In this document: piece after piece, positions 6,059 through 14,457 of the stretch
Layout: the number at the start of each line of letters is the position of its first letter
Position numbering within the stretch: the first letter of the stretch is position 1
NCBI GenBank assembly: GCA_017610245.1
Contig: JAFCCK010000005.1
Coordinates: 1-14,536 of the forward strand
Origin: Candidatus Iainarchaeum sp.
GTDB lineage: Archaea > Iainarchaeota > Iainarchaeia > Iainarchaeales > GCA-2688035
Direction of reading: 5' to 3'
Length of the DNA stretch: 14,536 nt
Notes under the pieces: generated by a model
Databases searched by the model: none
What the model saw: the letters and a program-made list of their open reading frames with translations, nothing else
Told to the model about the DNA's origin: nothing
Program-made: the position numbers and the translations under genes

Positions 6059-6552
6059 TACTTTTTCGCCTCCTGCTTCACATATTCCATAAGCCCGCCG
6101 AGCTTTATAATCTTCTGGATAAATTCAGGCATGGGCTGGGCCTTGTACTCCTCACCCTTTGTGATGTTCTTTATCACTCCGGCTTCGGCATCAACTTCAA
6201 TCTCATCACCCTCAGCAATCTTTTCACTTGCTTCAGCGCTCTCAAATATCGGCAGACCCATATTTATGCTGTTCCTGTAAAAGATGCGGGCAAAGCTCTC
6301 TGCAATAACGCATGAAATACCTGAATTCTTTATTGCAATTGGGGCATGTTCCCTGCTCGAGCCGCAGCCGAAATTCTTTCCTGCCACTATAATGTCCCCT
6401 GCTGAAATCTTCTTGGTGAATTCCTTATCTATATCCTCCATGCAGTGAGATGCAAGTTCCTTGGGATCGGAGGTGTTCAGATAGCGGGCTGGAATAATTA
6501 CGTCGGTATCGACATTATCCTTGAAGCGCCATGCTTTCCCTTTCAGTTTCAT
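6058..6552 (-). CDS. leuD: 3-isopropylmalate dehydratase small subunit
   Basis: With LeuC it isomerises 2-isopropylmalate to 3-isopropylmalate. At 164 aa it is the short swivel-domain form typical of archaea and many thermophiles, shorter than the roughly 200-aa E. coli form. It shows [16 protein letters not shown] (12-27), [16 protein letters not shown] (58-73) with the substrate-binding [10 protein letters not shown], and [14 protein letters not shown] (88-101). The loop after RYL (here YLNT) is known to influence substrate choice between isopropylmalate and homoaconitate in this family; the operon context argues for isopropylmalate. Both of its ends are TAATG overlaps, with leuC upstream and leuB downstream. 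Confidence 0.95.
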   Translation of the reverse strand: MKLKGKAWRFKDNVDTDVIIPARYLNTSDPKELASHCMEDIDKEFTKKISAGDIIVAGKNFGCGSSREHAPIAIKNSGISCVIAESFARIFYRNSINMGLPIFESAEASEKIAEGDEIEVDAEAGVIKNITKGEEYKAQPMPEFIQKIIKLGGLMEYVKQEAKK

Positions 6553-7820
6553 TATTTCAGCTCCTTTGGGGGGATTATCTTGCCTGCAATTGCGCTTGCG
6601 GCAGCAACTGCAGGATTGCTGAGGTAAACCTCACTCTTTGGGTCGCCCATTCTCCCTACAAAGTTGCGGTTGGTTGTGGAAATTGCTTTCTCCCCTGCAG
6701 CAAGCACCCCCATGTGCCCGCCAAGGCATGGGCCGCAGGTTGGTGTGGAGAAAGAGCATCCTGCCTCCACAAGTATTTTCGCAATCCCTTCCTCAATGCA
6801 CTGGAGGTAAATCTGCTGCGTTCCTGGGAGAATTACGCATCTCACATTAGGATGCAACTTCTTGCCCCTGAAAATTGCAGCTGCTGTTCTCATATCCTCC
6901 ATTCTGCCGTTTGTGCAGCTCCCTATCACTGCCTGGTCAATCTCAATGTTGCCCACTTCGGAAATTGGCTTGCTGTTTTCAGGCAGGCTGGGGAAAGCAA
7001 CCTGTGGCTCTATTTTTGAAGCGTCATAATCAATCTTTTCCACATACTCTGCATCCTTATCACTGCTGTAAACCTTGTAGGGCTTGTCTGTAACACCCTT
7101 TACATATTCCTCTGTTTTCTTGTCAGGGGCAATAATTCCGCTCTTGCCGCCTGCCTCAATTGCCATATTGCAGATTGAGAAGCGGGAATCCATGCTAAGC
7201 TCCGCTATAGTACTGCCAGTAAATTCCATTGCCCTGTAAAGGGCCCCTGAAACGCCAATCTGCCCTATTGTGTAAAGCACCAAATCCTTCCCATAGACAT
7301 ACTCCTGTAGCTTGCCGGAAAAATTGAAGAGCATGCTCTCGGGAACCTTAAACCAGAGCTTTCCAAGGGCCATTGCAGCGGCAAGGTCTGTGCTGCCCAC
7401 TCCAGTAGAGAATGCTCCGAGAGCACCATAGGTGCAGGTATGGCTGTCAGCGCCAACAATAACCATTCCTGGCAAAGCAAAGCCCTGCTCATGGATAAAA
7501 ACATGCTCAATGCCTATGCGACCAACTTCAAAGTAATTTGTCAGGCCCTGCTCTTTTGCGAATTCCCTCATCATCTTTGTCTGCTCGGCTGTCTTTATGT
7601 CCTTGTTTGGGGTGAAGTGGTCAGGAATTATCAGCACTTTATCCCTGTCAAAGACCTTCCCAATGCCTGCCTCTTTGAAGCGCTCTATTGCAATTGGGGC
7701 AGTGATGTCATTGCCGAAAGCAAGATCTACCGAGGCCTCAATGAGCTGCCCAGGGCTTACGCTATCATTGCCGCTGTGCGCAGCAAGAATTTTTTCGGTT
7801 ATTGTTTGGGGCACTTTCAC
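6552..7820 (-). CDS. leuC: 3-isopropylmalate dehydratase large subunit
   Basis: The aconitase-family catalytic subunit carries a [4Fe-4S] cluster. The 422-aa protein has the short archaeal/thermophile form. Seen in order are [10 protein letters not shown] (66-75), [20 protein letters not shown] (123-142), [11 protein letters not shown] (300-310) and [17 protein letters not shown] (358-374). The three cluster ligands are Cys302, Cys362 and Cys365. The start is GTG at 7820-7818, overlapping the ilvD stop as GTGA; a second GTG two codons on is possible. It pairs with leuD directly downstream. Homoaconitase is the main alternative for this subfamily, but the leuA-leuB context supports the leucine role. 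Confidence 0.95.
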   Translation of the reverse strand: MKVPQTITEKILAAHSGNDSVSPGQLIEASVDLAFGNDITAPIAIERFKEAGIGKVFDRDKVLIIPDHFTPNKDIKTAEQTKMMREFAKEQGLTNYFEVGRIGIEHVFIHEQGFALPGMVIVGADSHTCTYGALGAFSTGVGSTDLAAAMALGKLWFKVPESMLFNFSGKLQEYVYGKDLVLYTIGQIGVSGALYRAMEFTGSTIAELSMDSRFSICNMAIEAGGKSGIIAPDKKTEEYVKGVTDKPYKVYSSDKDAEYVEKIDYDASKIEPQVAFPSLPENSKPISEVGNIEIDQAVIGSCTNGRMEDMRTAAAIFRGKKLHPNVRCVILPGTQQIYLQCIEEGIAKILVEAGCSFSTPTCGPCLGGHMGVLAAGEKAISTTNRNFVGRMGDPKSEVYLSNPAVAAASAIAGKIIPPKELK

Positions 7821-9448
7821 TCCCTGATGAATCTCTTCCTGAAATTCTTTAAAACCCCATTGGGCAGCTCTCGCAGCTTTATCTTCAGCCCCTTTTTTCT
7901 CTTCGCAAGCTCGTCTTTGCTGATGAGCAAATCAATTCTCCCTTTGTCCAAATCAATTCTTATTTTGTCCCCATTTTTCACTACCGCAATATTGCCGCCA
8001 AGGGCTGCCTCTGGCATTACATGCCCAATGCATGCCCCTTTCGTTGCGCCGCTAAACCGCCCGTCTGTAATGAGGGCAACATCATTGTCAAGGTCAAGAC
8101 CAGAGATTGCCGCTGTAGGATAGAGCATCTCTCTCATCCCAGGACCCCCAACAGGCCCCTCAAAGCGAATCACTATCACAGAGCCCTTCTGGACTTTGCC
8201 CTTTGCGATGAAATCATTTGCTTGCTCCTCTGAATCAAACACAGCTGCCTTGCCCTCAAACACTTTGGGAAATTCGCTGCTTATGCCGCTTGTTTTCACC
8301 ACACTGCCCTGCTCTGCAAGATTTCCATAGAGCACTGCAATGCCACCTTCCTTGCTGTAAGGGTTTTCTATAGGGCGAATGACCTCCTTGTTTTTTACCT
8401 CTGCAAACCCATACAACCTATCAAACATCTTGCCCTCGACAGTTGTAGTATTATGTATAAGTCCCTTAGATTTGAGTTCAGCCATTACTGCCGGGATTCC
8501 TCCCGCCAAATGCAGGTCATCCATAAAGTAATCTGAAGAGGGGTCTAACCTAACCAAATTGGGTGTGGTTTCGCTCAGCTCATTGATTCTGCGCAAATCA
8601 AAGCTATAGCCGGCCTCTTTCGCAATGTCGGGCACATGCAGCATTGTATTTGTTGAAGCGCCAATGGCTATATCTAAGCGTAAAGAATTTTCAAATGCCT
8701 GCTCTGTCATTACGTTGCGGGCCTTTAACCCGTTTTTCACAAGCTGCACTATAAGCTTTCCGCTCTCATATGCAATTTTCTCCTTCTCCTTTGAGAGTGC
8801 AAGGGCTGTAGCACACATCGGAAGCGAGAGGCCTAATGCTTCTGTTACGGCTGCCATGCTGTTCGCTGTGTAAAGCCCTGAGCAGGTTCCAGCACCAGGA
8901 CAGGCGCAGCAGACAATTTTCTGATACTCTTCCTTTGAGATTTTTCCGAGCTCAAGCTGTGCCCTGGCTTCAAAGGCTGCTTTCACGCCAATCTTTTTTC
9001 CCTTATAATATCCTGGAGCCATTGGTCCAGCAGTAACAAAAACGCTGGGAAGATTAAGCCTTGCGGCTGCTTTCAGATGCCCTGGGATATTCTTGTCACA
9101 GGCAGCAATGAAAACAATTCCTGCAAAGACGCCGTGCGCTCTCACCATTTCCTCTATGCTGTCAGCAATTGTTTCCCTGCTCGGCAGGGAATACTTCATC
9201 CCGGTGTGGCCCATTGCGATTCCATCGCAAACGCCAATTGTGTTGAATTCAAAGGGAATTGCTCCTGCTTCTCTCACGCCCCTCTTCACATGCTCAACCA
9301 GCTTTCGCAGATGGATATGCCCGGGAGTTATTTCATTGAAGCTGTTAGCTATGGCAATGAACGGCTTTTCAATCTCCACGTGCTTTAACCCATCAGCATG
9401 GAGCAATGCTTCAGCTGCGGGCAAATGCTTTATTTCTTTCGCATCCAT
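7817..9448 (-). CDS. ilvD: Dihydroxy-acid dehydratase
   Basis: It dehydrates 2,3-dihydroxyisovalerate and its methylvalerate analogue to the Val/Leu and Ile keto acids, using an Fe-S cluster. The 543-aa protein starts at ATG 9448, seven nt after the ilvC stop. The frame stays open 46 codons further upstream, but that stretch is an Arg/Ser-rich read of the ilvC 3' end in another frame and lacks family similarity. Motifs are [13 protein letters not shown] (35-47), [18 protein letters not shown] (117-134), [18 protein letters not shown] (181-198) and [20 protein letters not shown] (460-479). Position PGH replaces the PCN found in the three-cysteine [2Fe-2S] group, as in E. coli IlvD, hinting at a [4Fe-4S]-type enzyme; this last point is inference. 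Confidence 0.96.
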   Translation of the reverse strand: MDAKEIKHLPAAEALLHADGLKHVEIEKPFIAIANSFNEITPGHIHLRKLVEHVKRGVREAGAIPFEFNTIGVCDGIAMGHTGMKYSLPSRETIADSIEEMVRAHGVFAGIVFIAACDKNIPGHLKAAARLNLPSVFVTAGPMAPGYYKGKKIGVKAAFEARAQLELGKISKEEYQKIVCCACPGAGTCSGLYTANSMAAVTEALGLSLPMCATALALSKEKEKIAYESGKLIVQLVKNGLKARNVMTEQAFENSLRLDIAIGASTNTMLHVPDIAKEAGYSFDLRRINELSETTPNLVRLDPSSDYFMDDLHLAGGIPAVMAELKSKGLIHNTTTVEGKMFDRLYGFAEVKNKEVIRPIENPYSKEGGIAVLYGNLAEQGSVVKTSGISSEFPKVFEGKAAVFDSEEQANDFIAKGKVQKGSVIVIRFEGPVGGPGMREMLYPTAAISGLDLDNDVALITDGRFSGATKGACIGHVMPEAALGGNIAVVKNGDKIRIDLDKGRIDLLISKDELAKRKKGLKIKLRELPNGVLKNFRKRFIRE

Positions 9449-9455
9449 CAGAAAC

Positions 9456-10439
9456 CTATTCCTTTTTCTCGAACAGGGCACGAATTTCCTTTCCCACTTT
9501 CTCAATCTGGTGCTGTGCCTGTTCCTCGCGGAGCTTCTTGAAGTTTTCCCCGCCGCTCTGGAACTCCTTAATCCATTCCTCTGCAAACTTGCCTGATTCC
9601 ACGTCCTTGAGCATCTCTTTCATTGCCTCTCTTGTTTCTTTTCCAATTACTTTTGTACCGCGAGTTCTACCGCCATACTCTGCAGTGTTGCTTACTCTTT
9701 TCCACATTGTTTCCAGACCGCCCTCATATATCATATCTACGATAAGCTTCAATTCGTTCAGACACTCGAAATATGCTATTTCCGGAGGATAGCCCGCTTC
9801 CACCAGTGTTTCGAAGCCTGCCTTGATAAGCTCTGTTACGCCTCCGCATAGAACAGCCTGCTCGCCAAAGAGGTCACTGTATGTTTCCTGCTCGAAAGTG
9901 CACTCAATCACGCCAGCTCTGGTATAACCCATGCCCTTTGCGTATGCAAGAGCATAATCCTTTGCCTTTCCACTGGAATCCTGCTTTATTGCAATAAGGC
10001 CCGGAACGCCAAAGCCCCTCTCATACTCTTTTCTTTCCTCGCTCCCTGGACTTTTGGGTGCGACCATTATCACATCAACGTCCTTGGGCGGAACAATCTG
10101 CTTGAAAACAATGTTAAATCCATGAGAGCAGCAGAGAATCTTACCTACCTTAACATGCTGGGCAATCTGCTCCTTGTAAACCTGCCCTTGGACTTCATCA
10201 GGCAGCAGAATCTGTATCAGGTCTGCCTTCTCCGCTGCCTCTGCGATACCCATTGTAGCAAAGCCATCAGCAACAGCCTGGTCAAAGGCGGCTTCTTTCC
10301 TGCTCCCTATAATTACTTTTAAGCCAGAGTCCCTTAAGCAGAGAGCTTGCGGCCTACCCTGGTTGCCGTAACCGATTATCGCAATTGTCTTATCCTTAAG
10401 TGGTTCGAGTGATGCATCGTTTTCATGGTATATCTTCAT
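9456..10439 (-). CDS. ilvC: Ketol-acid reductoisomerase (class I)
   Basis: It isomerises and reduces acetolactate or acetohydroxybutyrate with NAD(P)H and Mg2+. I start the 327-aa protein at ATG 10439-10437, because GGGGTGG lies seven nt before it. The in-frame ATG ten codons upstream (10469) would place this ribosome site inside the gene. Seen are the Rossmann motif GYGNQG (23-28), the cofactor loop near GSRKEAAF (45-52), CCSHGFN with catalytic His106, VAPKSPG (Lys129), the metal-binding [14 protein letters not shown] (Asp189, Glu193), [10 protein letters not shown] (Glu225, Glu229) and VSNTAEYG (Ser250). The length matches class [14 protein letters not shown] departs from the more common PKGPGH form. 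A 38-nt gap separates it from ilvN. Confidence 0.96.
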   Translation of the reverse strand: MKIYHENDASLEPLKDKTIAIIGYGNQGRPQALCLRDSGLKVIIGSRKEAAFDQAVADGFATMGIAEAAEKADLIQILLPDEVQGQVYKEQIAQHVKVGKILCCSHGFNIVFKQIVPPKDVDVIMVAPKSPGSEERKEYERGFGVPGLIAIKQDSSGKAKDYALAYAKGMGYTRAGVIECTFEQETYSDLFGEQAVLCGGVTELIKAGFETLVEAGYPPEIAYFECLNELKLIVDMIYEGGLETMWKRVSNTAEYGGRTRGTKVIGKETREAMKEMLKDVESGKFAEEWIKEFQSGGENFKKLREEQAQHQIEKVGKEIRALFEKKE

Positions 10440-10477
10440 TATTATCCACCCCTTATTTTTTAACTTCATTAATATTT

Positions 10478-11002
10478 TTATTTATGATTATTATCCCTGG
10501 TTCTTTGCATCGCGTTAATCCCGGTTCTGCTTATCTCCTTGATGCCGTATTTGCGCATCAATTCAAGAAAATTATTAATTTTCTCAGGTTTCCCAACGAC
10601 CTCAATTATCATGCTGCTGTTGCTAATATCTATCACGCTGGTCTTGTGCAATTTTGAGATATTAATCAAATCTGCCCTAGTCTTTGGATTGCTCGCGACC
10701 TTCACCAGGCAATGCTCCCTCACAACACTATGCTTTGGGCTCAAATCAATTATTTTTATCGTGTCAATCAATTTGTTAACCTGCTTTTCAATCTGCTCAA
10801 TTGTTTTGTCATCCCCCATCAAGCTGATTATTATGTGGCTTATTCCCGGTATTGCAGTTTTTCCCACAATGATTGTGTCAATGTTGAAGCCCCTGCTGGA
10901 AAACATTCCGCTCAGCTTTGCCAAAACCCCGGGATGGTCCTCAACCAGAATTCCGATTATGTGTTTCCTTTTCTTTGCCTTTATTTTTTTCCCTTCAATC
11001 AT
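10478..11002 (-). CDS. ilvN: Acetolactate synthase small (regulatory) subunit
   Basis: This ACT-domain subunit activates IlvB and confers valine feedback inhibition. The 174-aa protein has a Lys-rich start, an N-terminal ACT domain (about 14-88) with PGVLAKLSGMFSSRGFNI, and a C-terminal acetolactate synthase small-subunit domain (about 95-170). Gly25 and Asn40 align with E. coli IlvH Gly14 and Asn29, residues whose change abolishes valine sensitivity, so feedback control is probably intact. The ATG lies 10 nt after the ilvB stop, and GAGGG spans the short gap as its ribosome site. It ends 38 nt before ilvC. Confidence 0.95.
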   Translation of the reverse strand: MIEGKKIKAKKRKHIIGILVEDHPGVLAKLSGMFSSRGFNIDTIIVGKTAIPGISHIIISLMGDDKTIEQIEKQVNKLIDTIKIIDLSPKHSVVREHCLVKVASNPKTRADLINISKLHKTSVIDISNSSMIIEVVGKPEKINNFLELMRKYGIKEISRTGINAMQRTRDNNHK

Positions 11003-11012
11003 GCGCAGCCCT

Positions 11013-12716
11013 CTAAAAGAGTTTTCCCTTTATCTTAATGCAGCCTCCAAACATGTCTGTGGTATTAGCCCCGGCAGTAAACATTGGCAGGATGTTTGCT
11101 TCCTCCTTTACAATCACATCCAACACCACTGCCTCATCCGATTTATAAGCCTCTCTCAGCGCTGCTCCTATCTCTGAATCCCTCTCAACCCTTATTCCCT
11201 TTAACCTATACGCCTCTGCAACTTTGGCGAAGTCGGGTGTTCTTTTTAAATGAACAGCGCTATAGCGCCTGTCGAAGAATAGTTCAGCCCACTGCCTAAC
11301 CATGCCAAGATAAGCGTTGTTCATTATGACGGCAATCACTTTTATATTTTCCTCCTTTGCTGTTGCAAGCTCTTGCTGCGTCATTGCAAAACTACCATCG
11401 CCATCAAAATCAAACACCTGAACATCGGGTGCAGCTACCTTTGCACCGATTGAAGCGGGTAAGCCAAAGCCCATTGTGCCTGCCCCCCCGCTGCTTATAA
11501 AGGTGTGGGGCTTGCTTCTTTTAAGGAAGTGGGCAGCGAACATCTGCTGCTGCCCAACACCTGTTGTCACAATATCCTGCTCCTTTAAAACCTTTCCCAA
11601 TTCAAAAACCAGTTTTCTTGGGTCAATCGGATTGCCCTTTACATCAATGCTGCAGTCGCATTCTTGGATGAAGCGCTTCATTTTCTCTGCCCATTTTATA
11701 TTTTTTTTCTTCACTGCCATTTTTTTCAGCATCTGATTCAGTTGCTGCAGTACATTTTTTGCGTCCCCAACTATAGGCAAATCCACGCCTACATTTTTCC
11801 CAATCTCTGCACTATCAATGTCTATGTGAATTATCTTGCTCTTCTTCGCGAATGTTTGCAGATTTCCAGTAATTCTGTCACTGAACCTGCAGCCAATCGC
11901 TATCAGCAAATCGCTGTTGGCAACAGCATAGTTTGCCGCTTTCCTGCCATGCATTCCAAGCACACCAAGATAGAGTGGATGCTCTTCCGGGAAACAGCTT
12001 TTCCCCATAAAGGTTGCTGTAATAGGAATGCTGAAAGCCTCAACCAATTGCTGCAATTCAGGGCATGCATTTGCCCAGAGGATTCCGCCGCCAGCGATTA
12101 TTACTGGCTGCTTTGCATTCAGAATCATTTCCGCTGCCTTCTTTATCTGCACTGGGTGCCCTGCTGTTACTGGCTTAAATCCGGCAATATGTGTATCCTT
12201 TTCCTCAGCACTCACCTCATTTGTTTGAACATCCTTTGGCAAGTCAATGTAGACTGGACCAGGCCTGCCATTTAACGCAATAGTGAATGCCTTTTTAATC
12301 GTAGAGCTGATTTTGTTTGCGTCCCTTATCTGGAAATTATGCTTTGTAATGGGCAATGTTATGCCCATCATATCGCTTTCTTGAAAGGCGTCGTTTCCAA
12401 TCAAGGAAGTGGGCACCTGCCCAGCAAAGGCAATCACTGGGCTTGAGTCCATGTAAGCGTTCATTATTCCCGTTACTAAATTTGTTGCCCCTGGACCAGA
12501 GGTTGCAATGCATATACCCGCTTTCCCAGTTACCCTTGCATAAGCATCTGCAGCATGTGCTGCCCCCTGCTCATGCCTAACCAGAATATGCCTTAGCTCG
12601 CCCTGGTGCTTAAGGAATTCATCATACAGGGGCATTACTGCCCCTCCAGGAAAGCCGAAAATATGCTCTACCTTCTCTTCAAGCAAAGCCTTGACGATTG
12701 CTTCACTGCCATTCAT
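11013..12716 (-). CDS. ilvB: Acetolactate synthase large (catalytic) subunit
   Basis: This ThDP- and FAD-dependent enzyme joins two pyruvates to acetolactate, or pyruvate with 2-oxobutanoate to acetohydroxybutyrate. The 567-aa protein has the three-domain ThDP order: the PYR domain with GFPGGAVMPLYD (21-32) and the catalytic Glu49 in RHEQGAAHAADAYAR; the middle domain with GVLGMHGRKAAN (251-262) and CRFSDRITG; and the PP domain with SSGGAGTMGFGLPASIGAK (408-426) and the ThDP/Mg motif GDGSFAM (439-445) through MNN (465-467). The FAD-type middle domain and the partner ilvN directly downstream point to the anabolic enzyme, not the catabolic one. The ATG overlaps the leuA stop as ATGA. Confidence 0.97.
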   Translation of the reverse strand: MNGSEAIVKALLEEKVEHIFGFPGGAVMPLYDEFLKHQGELRHILVRHEQGAAHAADAYARVTGKAGICIATSGPGATNLVTGIMNAYMDSSPVIAFAGQVPTSLIGNDAFQESDMMGITLPITKHNFQIRDANKISSTIKKAFTIALNGRPGPVYIDLPKDVQTNEVSAEEKDTHIAGFKPVTAGHPVQIKKAAEMILNAKQPVIIAGGGILWANACPELQQLVEAFSIPITATFMGKSCFPEEHPLYLGVLGMHGRKAANYAVANSDLLIAIGCRFSDRITGNLQTFAKKSKIIHIDIDSAEIGKNVGVDLPIVGDAKNVLQQLNQMLKKMAVKKKNIKWAEKMKRFIQECDCSIDVKGNPIDPRKLVFELGKVLKEQDIVTTGVGQQQMFAAHFLKRSKPHTFISSGGAGTMGFGLPASIGAKVAAPDVQVFDFDGDGSFAMTQQELATAKEENIKVIAVIMNNAYLGMVRQWAELFFDRRYSAVHLKRTPDFAKVAEAYRLKGIRVERDSEIGAALREAYKSDEAVVLDVIVKEEANILPMFTAGANTTDMFGGCIKIKGKLF

Positions 12717-14287
12717 TTAGCCAGCCTCTTTTTCTTTTTTGCAAGCGCTTTGTTCAGCCCCTTAATGAAGGCGTTTGCGCTAGCCATTATTACATCCTCA
12801 TTTATTGCCTCGGCATCATGAAGCACGCCACAACCATTGGAAACCTTTACAACCACATCAGCCAATGCGTCTGTTCCGCCTGTTATGGCTTTTAGATGAT
12901 ACTCTTTTAAGGAAATCTTTGCGGGAACGACATTTCCAATTGCGTTGCTCAATGCATCAACTGGCCCTACCCCACTGCCTGTTGCCTCAACCGGCTTCCC
13001 ATCAATAATTAGCCGAACTTTTGCAGTTGGCTTTATCTTGTTCCCTGTCTCAATCTTCAATTCATCGAGCACAATCCTCTGCTCCTCACTTCTCAACTGC
13101 TGTGTTACATCACTTGCAATTGCAACAATATCCTCTTCAAGCACTGTTTTCTGCTTGTCCGCTAACTGCTTAATCTTCGCGGTAACCTGCTGCAGCTGCT
13201 TTTCATCCAAGCGGAAGCCCATCTCCTCCAATACCTGCCTTGTAGCGTGCTTCCCACTATGCTTTCCAAGGACAAGCTTGCTCTTTTTTCCAATCATCTC
13301 TGGATTCATTATCTCATATGTTTGTGAATTTGCAATCAAGCCGTGTTGGTGAATTCCTGCCTCATGTGCAAATGCATTCTCTCCAACAACTGCCTTATTC
13401 CTCTGCACCGCAATCCCGGTAAAGTTGCTAACCATCTGTGAGCTTGGATAAATCTCCTTCAAATCTATGCTTGTTTCCGCATTGAAAAACTGCTTTCTTG
13501 TGTAAAGGCTCATCGCAATCTCCTCAAGCGAGGCATTTCCTGCTCTCTCCCCCAAACCATTTACAGTGCACTCTACTTGGGAGGCGCCCTCTTTCACCGC
13601 TTCAAGGCTGTTTGCTACTGCCAAACCCAAATCATTGTGGCAGTGGACGCTGATTACAGCATTTTCAATGTTCGGCACATTTTTCTTGATGGCAGCAATC
13701 AATTGCCCAAATTCGCTCGGTTGGGCATATCCCACTGTGTCGGGAATATTAACAGTTGTTGCGCCAGTATCAATTGCTGCCTCAACCATCTGGAAAAGGA
13801 ATTTTGGTTCTGTCCTTGTTGCATCCATTGGGGAGAATTCCACATCATCACAATAGCTTTTTGCAAGCTTTACCGCTTCTACCGACATTCTTAATGCCTC
13901 TTCCCTTGAGATTTTGAACTGCTCGCGCAAATGTATGTCCGAGCTGGACATAAAGGTGTGTATGCGGGGCTTTTTTGCTTCCTGCACGGCTTCCCACGCT
14001 CTATTTACATCCTTTTCAAGGGCCCTTGCAAGGCCCGCTACAATGGGCTTTCTCACTGTTGCGGCAATCTCCCTAACTGCCTTGAAATCGTCCTCGCTCG
14101 CAATTGGAAAGCCCGCTTCAATTATGTCCACATTCAGCTTTTCGAGCTGCTTCGCTATAAGGATTTTCTCCCTGTGTGTTAGCGTAGCTCCAGGGCTTTG
14201 CTCCCCATCGCGAAGCGTAGTGTCAAAAATCTTTATTTTTCTAAATTTTCCCACTTTTTTCACCTTTCTAGTCTCATGACTCATCAT
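12713..14287 (-). CDS. leuA: 2-isopropylmalate synthase
   Basis: It condenses 2-oxoisovalerate with acetyl-CoA, committing carbon to leucine. From ATG 14287 the protein is 524 aa. The catalytic barrel shows IFDTTLRDGEQSPGATLT near the start (metal-binding Asp), TFMSSSDIHL, FSPMDATRTEP, NIPDTVGYAQP, SVHCHNDLGLAVANSLEAV (two metal-binding His) and TVNGLGERAGNASLEE. AFAHEAGIHQHG and VLGKHSGKHA follow, then a C-terminal LeuA dimer domain (about 390-515), the leucine-feedback module. Citramalate synthase is a close relative and cannot be fully excluded, but the operon supports leuA. The start is ambiguous: TTG 14293 has AGGGTG seven nt upstream, ATG 14284 is possible, and GTG 14254 has AGGTG six nt upstream. 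All lie downstream of the leader hairpin. Confidence 0.95.
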   Translation of the reverse strand: MMSHETRKVKKVGKFRKIKIFDTTLRDGEQSPGATLTHREKILIAKQLEKLNVDIIEAGFPIASEDDFKAVREIAATVRKPIVAGLARALEKDVNRAWEAVQEAKKPRIHTFMSSSDIHLREQFKISREEALRMSVEAVKLAKSYCDDVEFSPMDATRTEPKFLFQMVEAAIDTGATTVNIPDTVGYAQPSEFGQLIAAIKKNVPNIENAVISVHCHNDLGLAVANSLEAVKEGASQVECTVNGLGERAGNASLEEIAMSLYTRKQFFNAETSIDLKEIYPSSQMVSNFTGIAVQRNKAVVGENAFAHEAGIHQHGLIANSQTYEIMNPEMIGKKSKLVLGKHSGKHATRQVLEEMGFRLDEKQLQQVTAKIKQLADKQKTVLEEDIVAIASDVTQQLRSEEQRIVLDELKIETGNKIKPTAKVRLIIDGKPVEATGSGVGPVDALSNAIGNVVPAKISLKEYHLKAITGGTDALADVVVKVSNGCGVLHDAEAINEDVIMASANAFIKGLNKALAKKKKRLAK

Positions 14288-14297
14288 CCTCAATTCC

Positions 14298-14331
14298 GCA
14301 CACCCTAAAAATCGTTCAATTTAGAGAGTGC
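14298..14331 (-). promoter_or_regulatory. RNA hairpin between the leucine leader ORF and leuA
   Basis: On the minus strand GCACTCTCTAAA (14331-14320) pairs with TTTAGGGTGTGC (14309-14298) around a 10-nt loop. Eleven of 12 positions pair, counting one U-G, with one U-U mismatch. It begins one nt after the leader stop codon and ends 11 nt before the leuA ATG. The 3' arm contains AGGGTG, a possible ribosome site for the TTG start at 14293, so the stem could mask it. No U-run follows, so it is not a classical bacterial terminator. Confidence 0.6.
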
Positions 14332-14332
14332 T

Positions 14333-14416
14333 CTATCCCAGCAATACAAGAACCAAAACCAGCAAGGCGAGTAGGCAAATCAAGGATTTAAGGCCCAAAA
14401 ACCTTGCTGCGGTCAT
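14333..14416 (-). CDS. Putative leucine-rich leader peptide of the leu-ilv operon (27 aa)
   Basis: This short ORF reads ATG to TAG on the minus strand, immediately upstream of leuA. It has 11 Leu, 3 Val and 1 Ile among 27 residues (15 of 27 branched-chain), clustered in the second half as LLALLVLVLVLLG. Leu codons are five TTG, two CTT, two CTG, one CTA and one CTC. The ATG lies 25 nt from the centre of CTATAAATA, so translation would be leaderless. A 12-position hairpin begins one nt after the TAG, and leuA follows. Composition and placement match bacterial leu/ilv leader peptides. The alternative is a genuine single-pass membrane micropeptide, since a Leu/Val-rich stretch of this length is also an ideal transmembrane helix. 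Confidence 0.6.
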   Translation of the reverse strand: MTAARFLGLKSLICLLALLVLVLVLLG

Positions 14417-14436
14417 TAAAATCACTAAATTATAAT

Positions 14437-14445
14437 TATTTATAG
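14437..14445 (-). promoter_or_regulatory. TATA box of the leu-ilv operon
   Basis: CTATAAATA on the minus strand, preceded by A-rich ATTAAAGCA, is centred 25 nt before the leader ATG. A second box-like TATTTAAA lies at 14464-14457, about 45 nt from the ATG; it is palindromic at its core and could instead serve a plus-strand transcript running out of the window. Confidence 0.6.
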
Positions 14446-14457
14446 TGCTTTAATTGT

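Noticed and set aside
5168..6280. 370-codon open frame on the plus strand
   Set aside because: It lies antisense to leuB and leuD, which have complete catalytic motifs. The plus-strand translation has no family motifs and reads like antisense of coding DNA.
9449..9586. Upstream extension of ilvD by 46 codons
   Set aside because: The sequence is an Arg/Ser-rich out-of-frame read of the ilvC end. IlvD similarity begins at the ATG at 9448.
10440..10469. Ten-codon N-terminal extension of ilvC
   Set aside because: It contains the GGGGTGG ribosome site that correctly serves the ATG at 10439.
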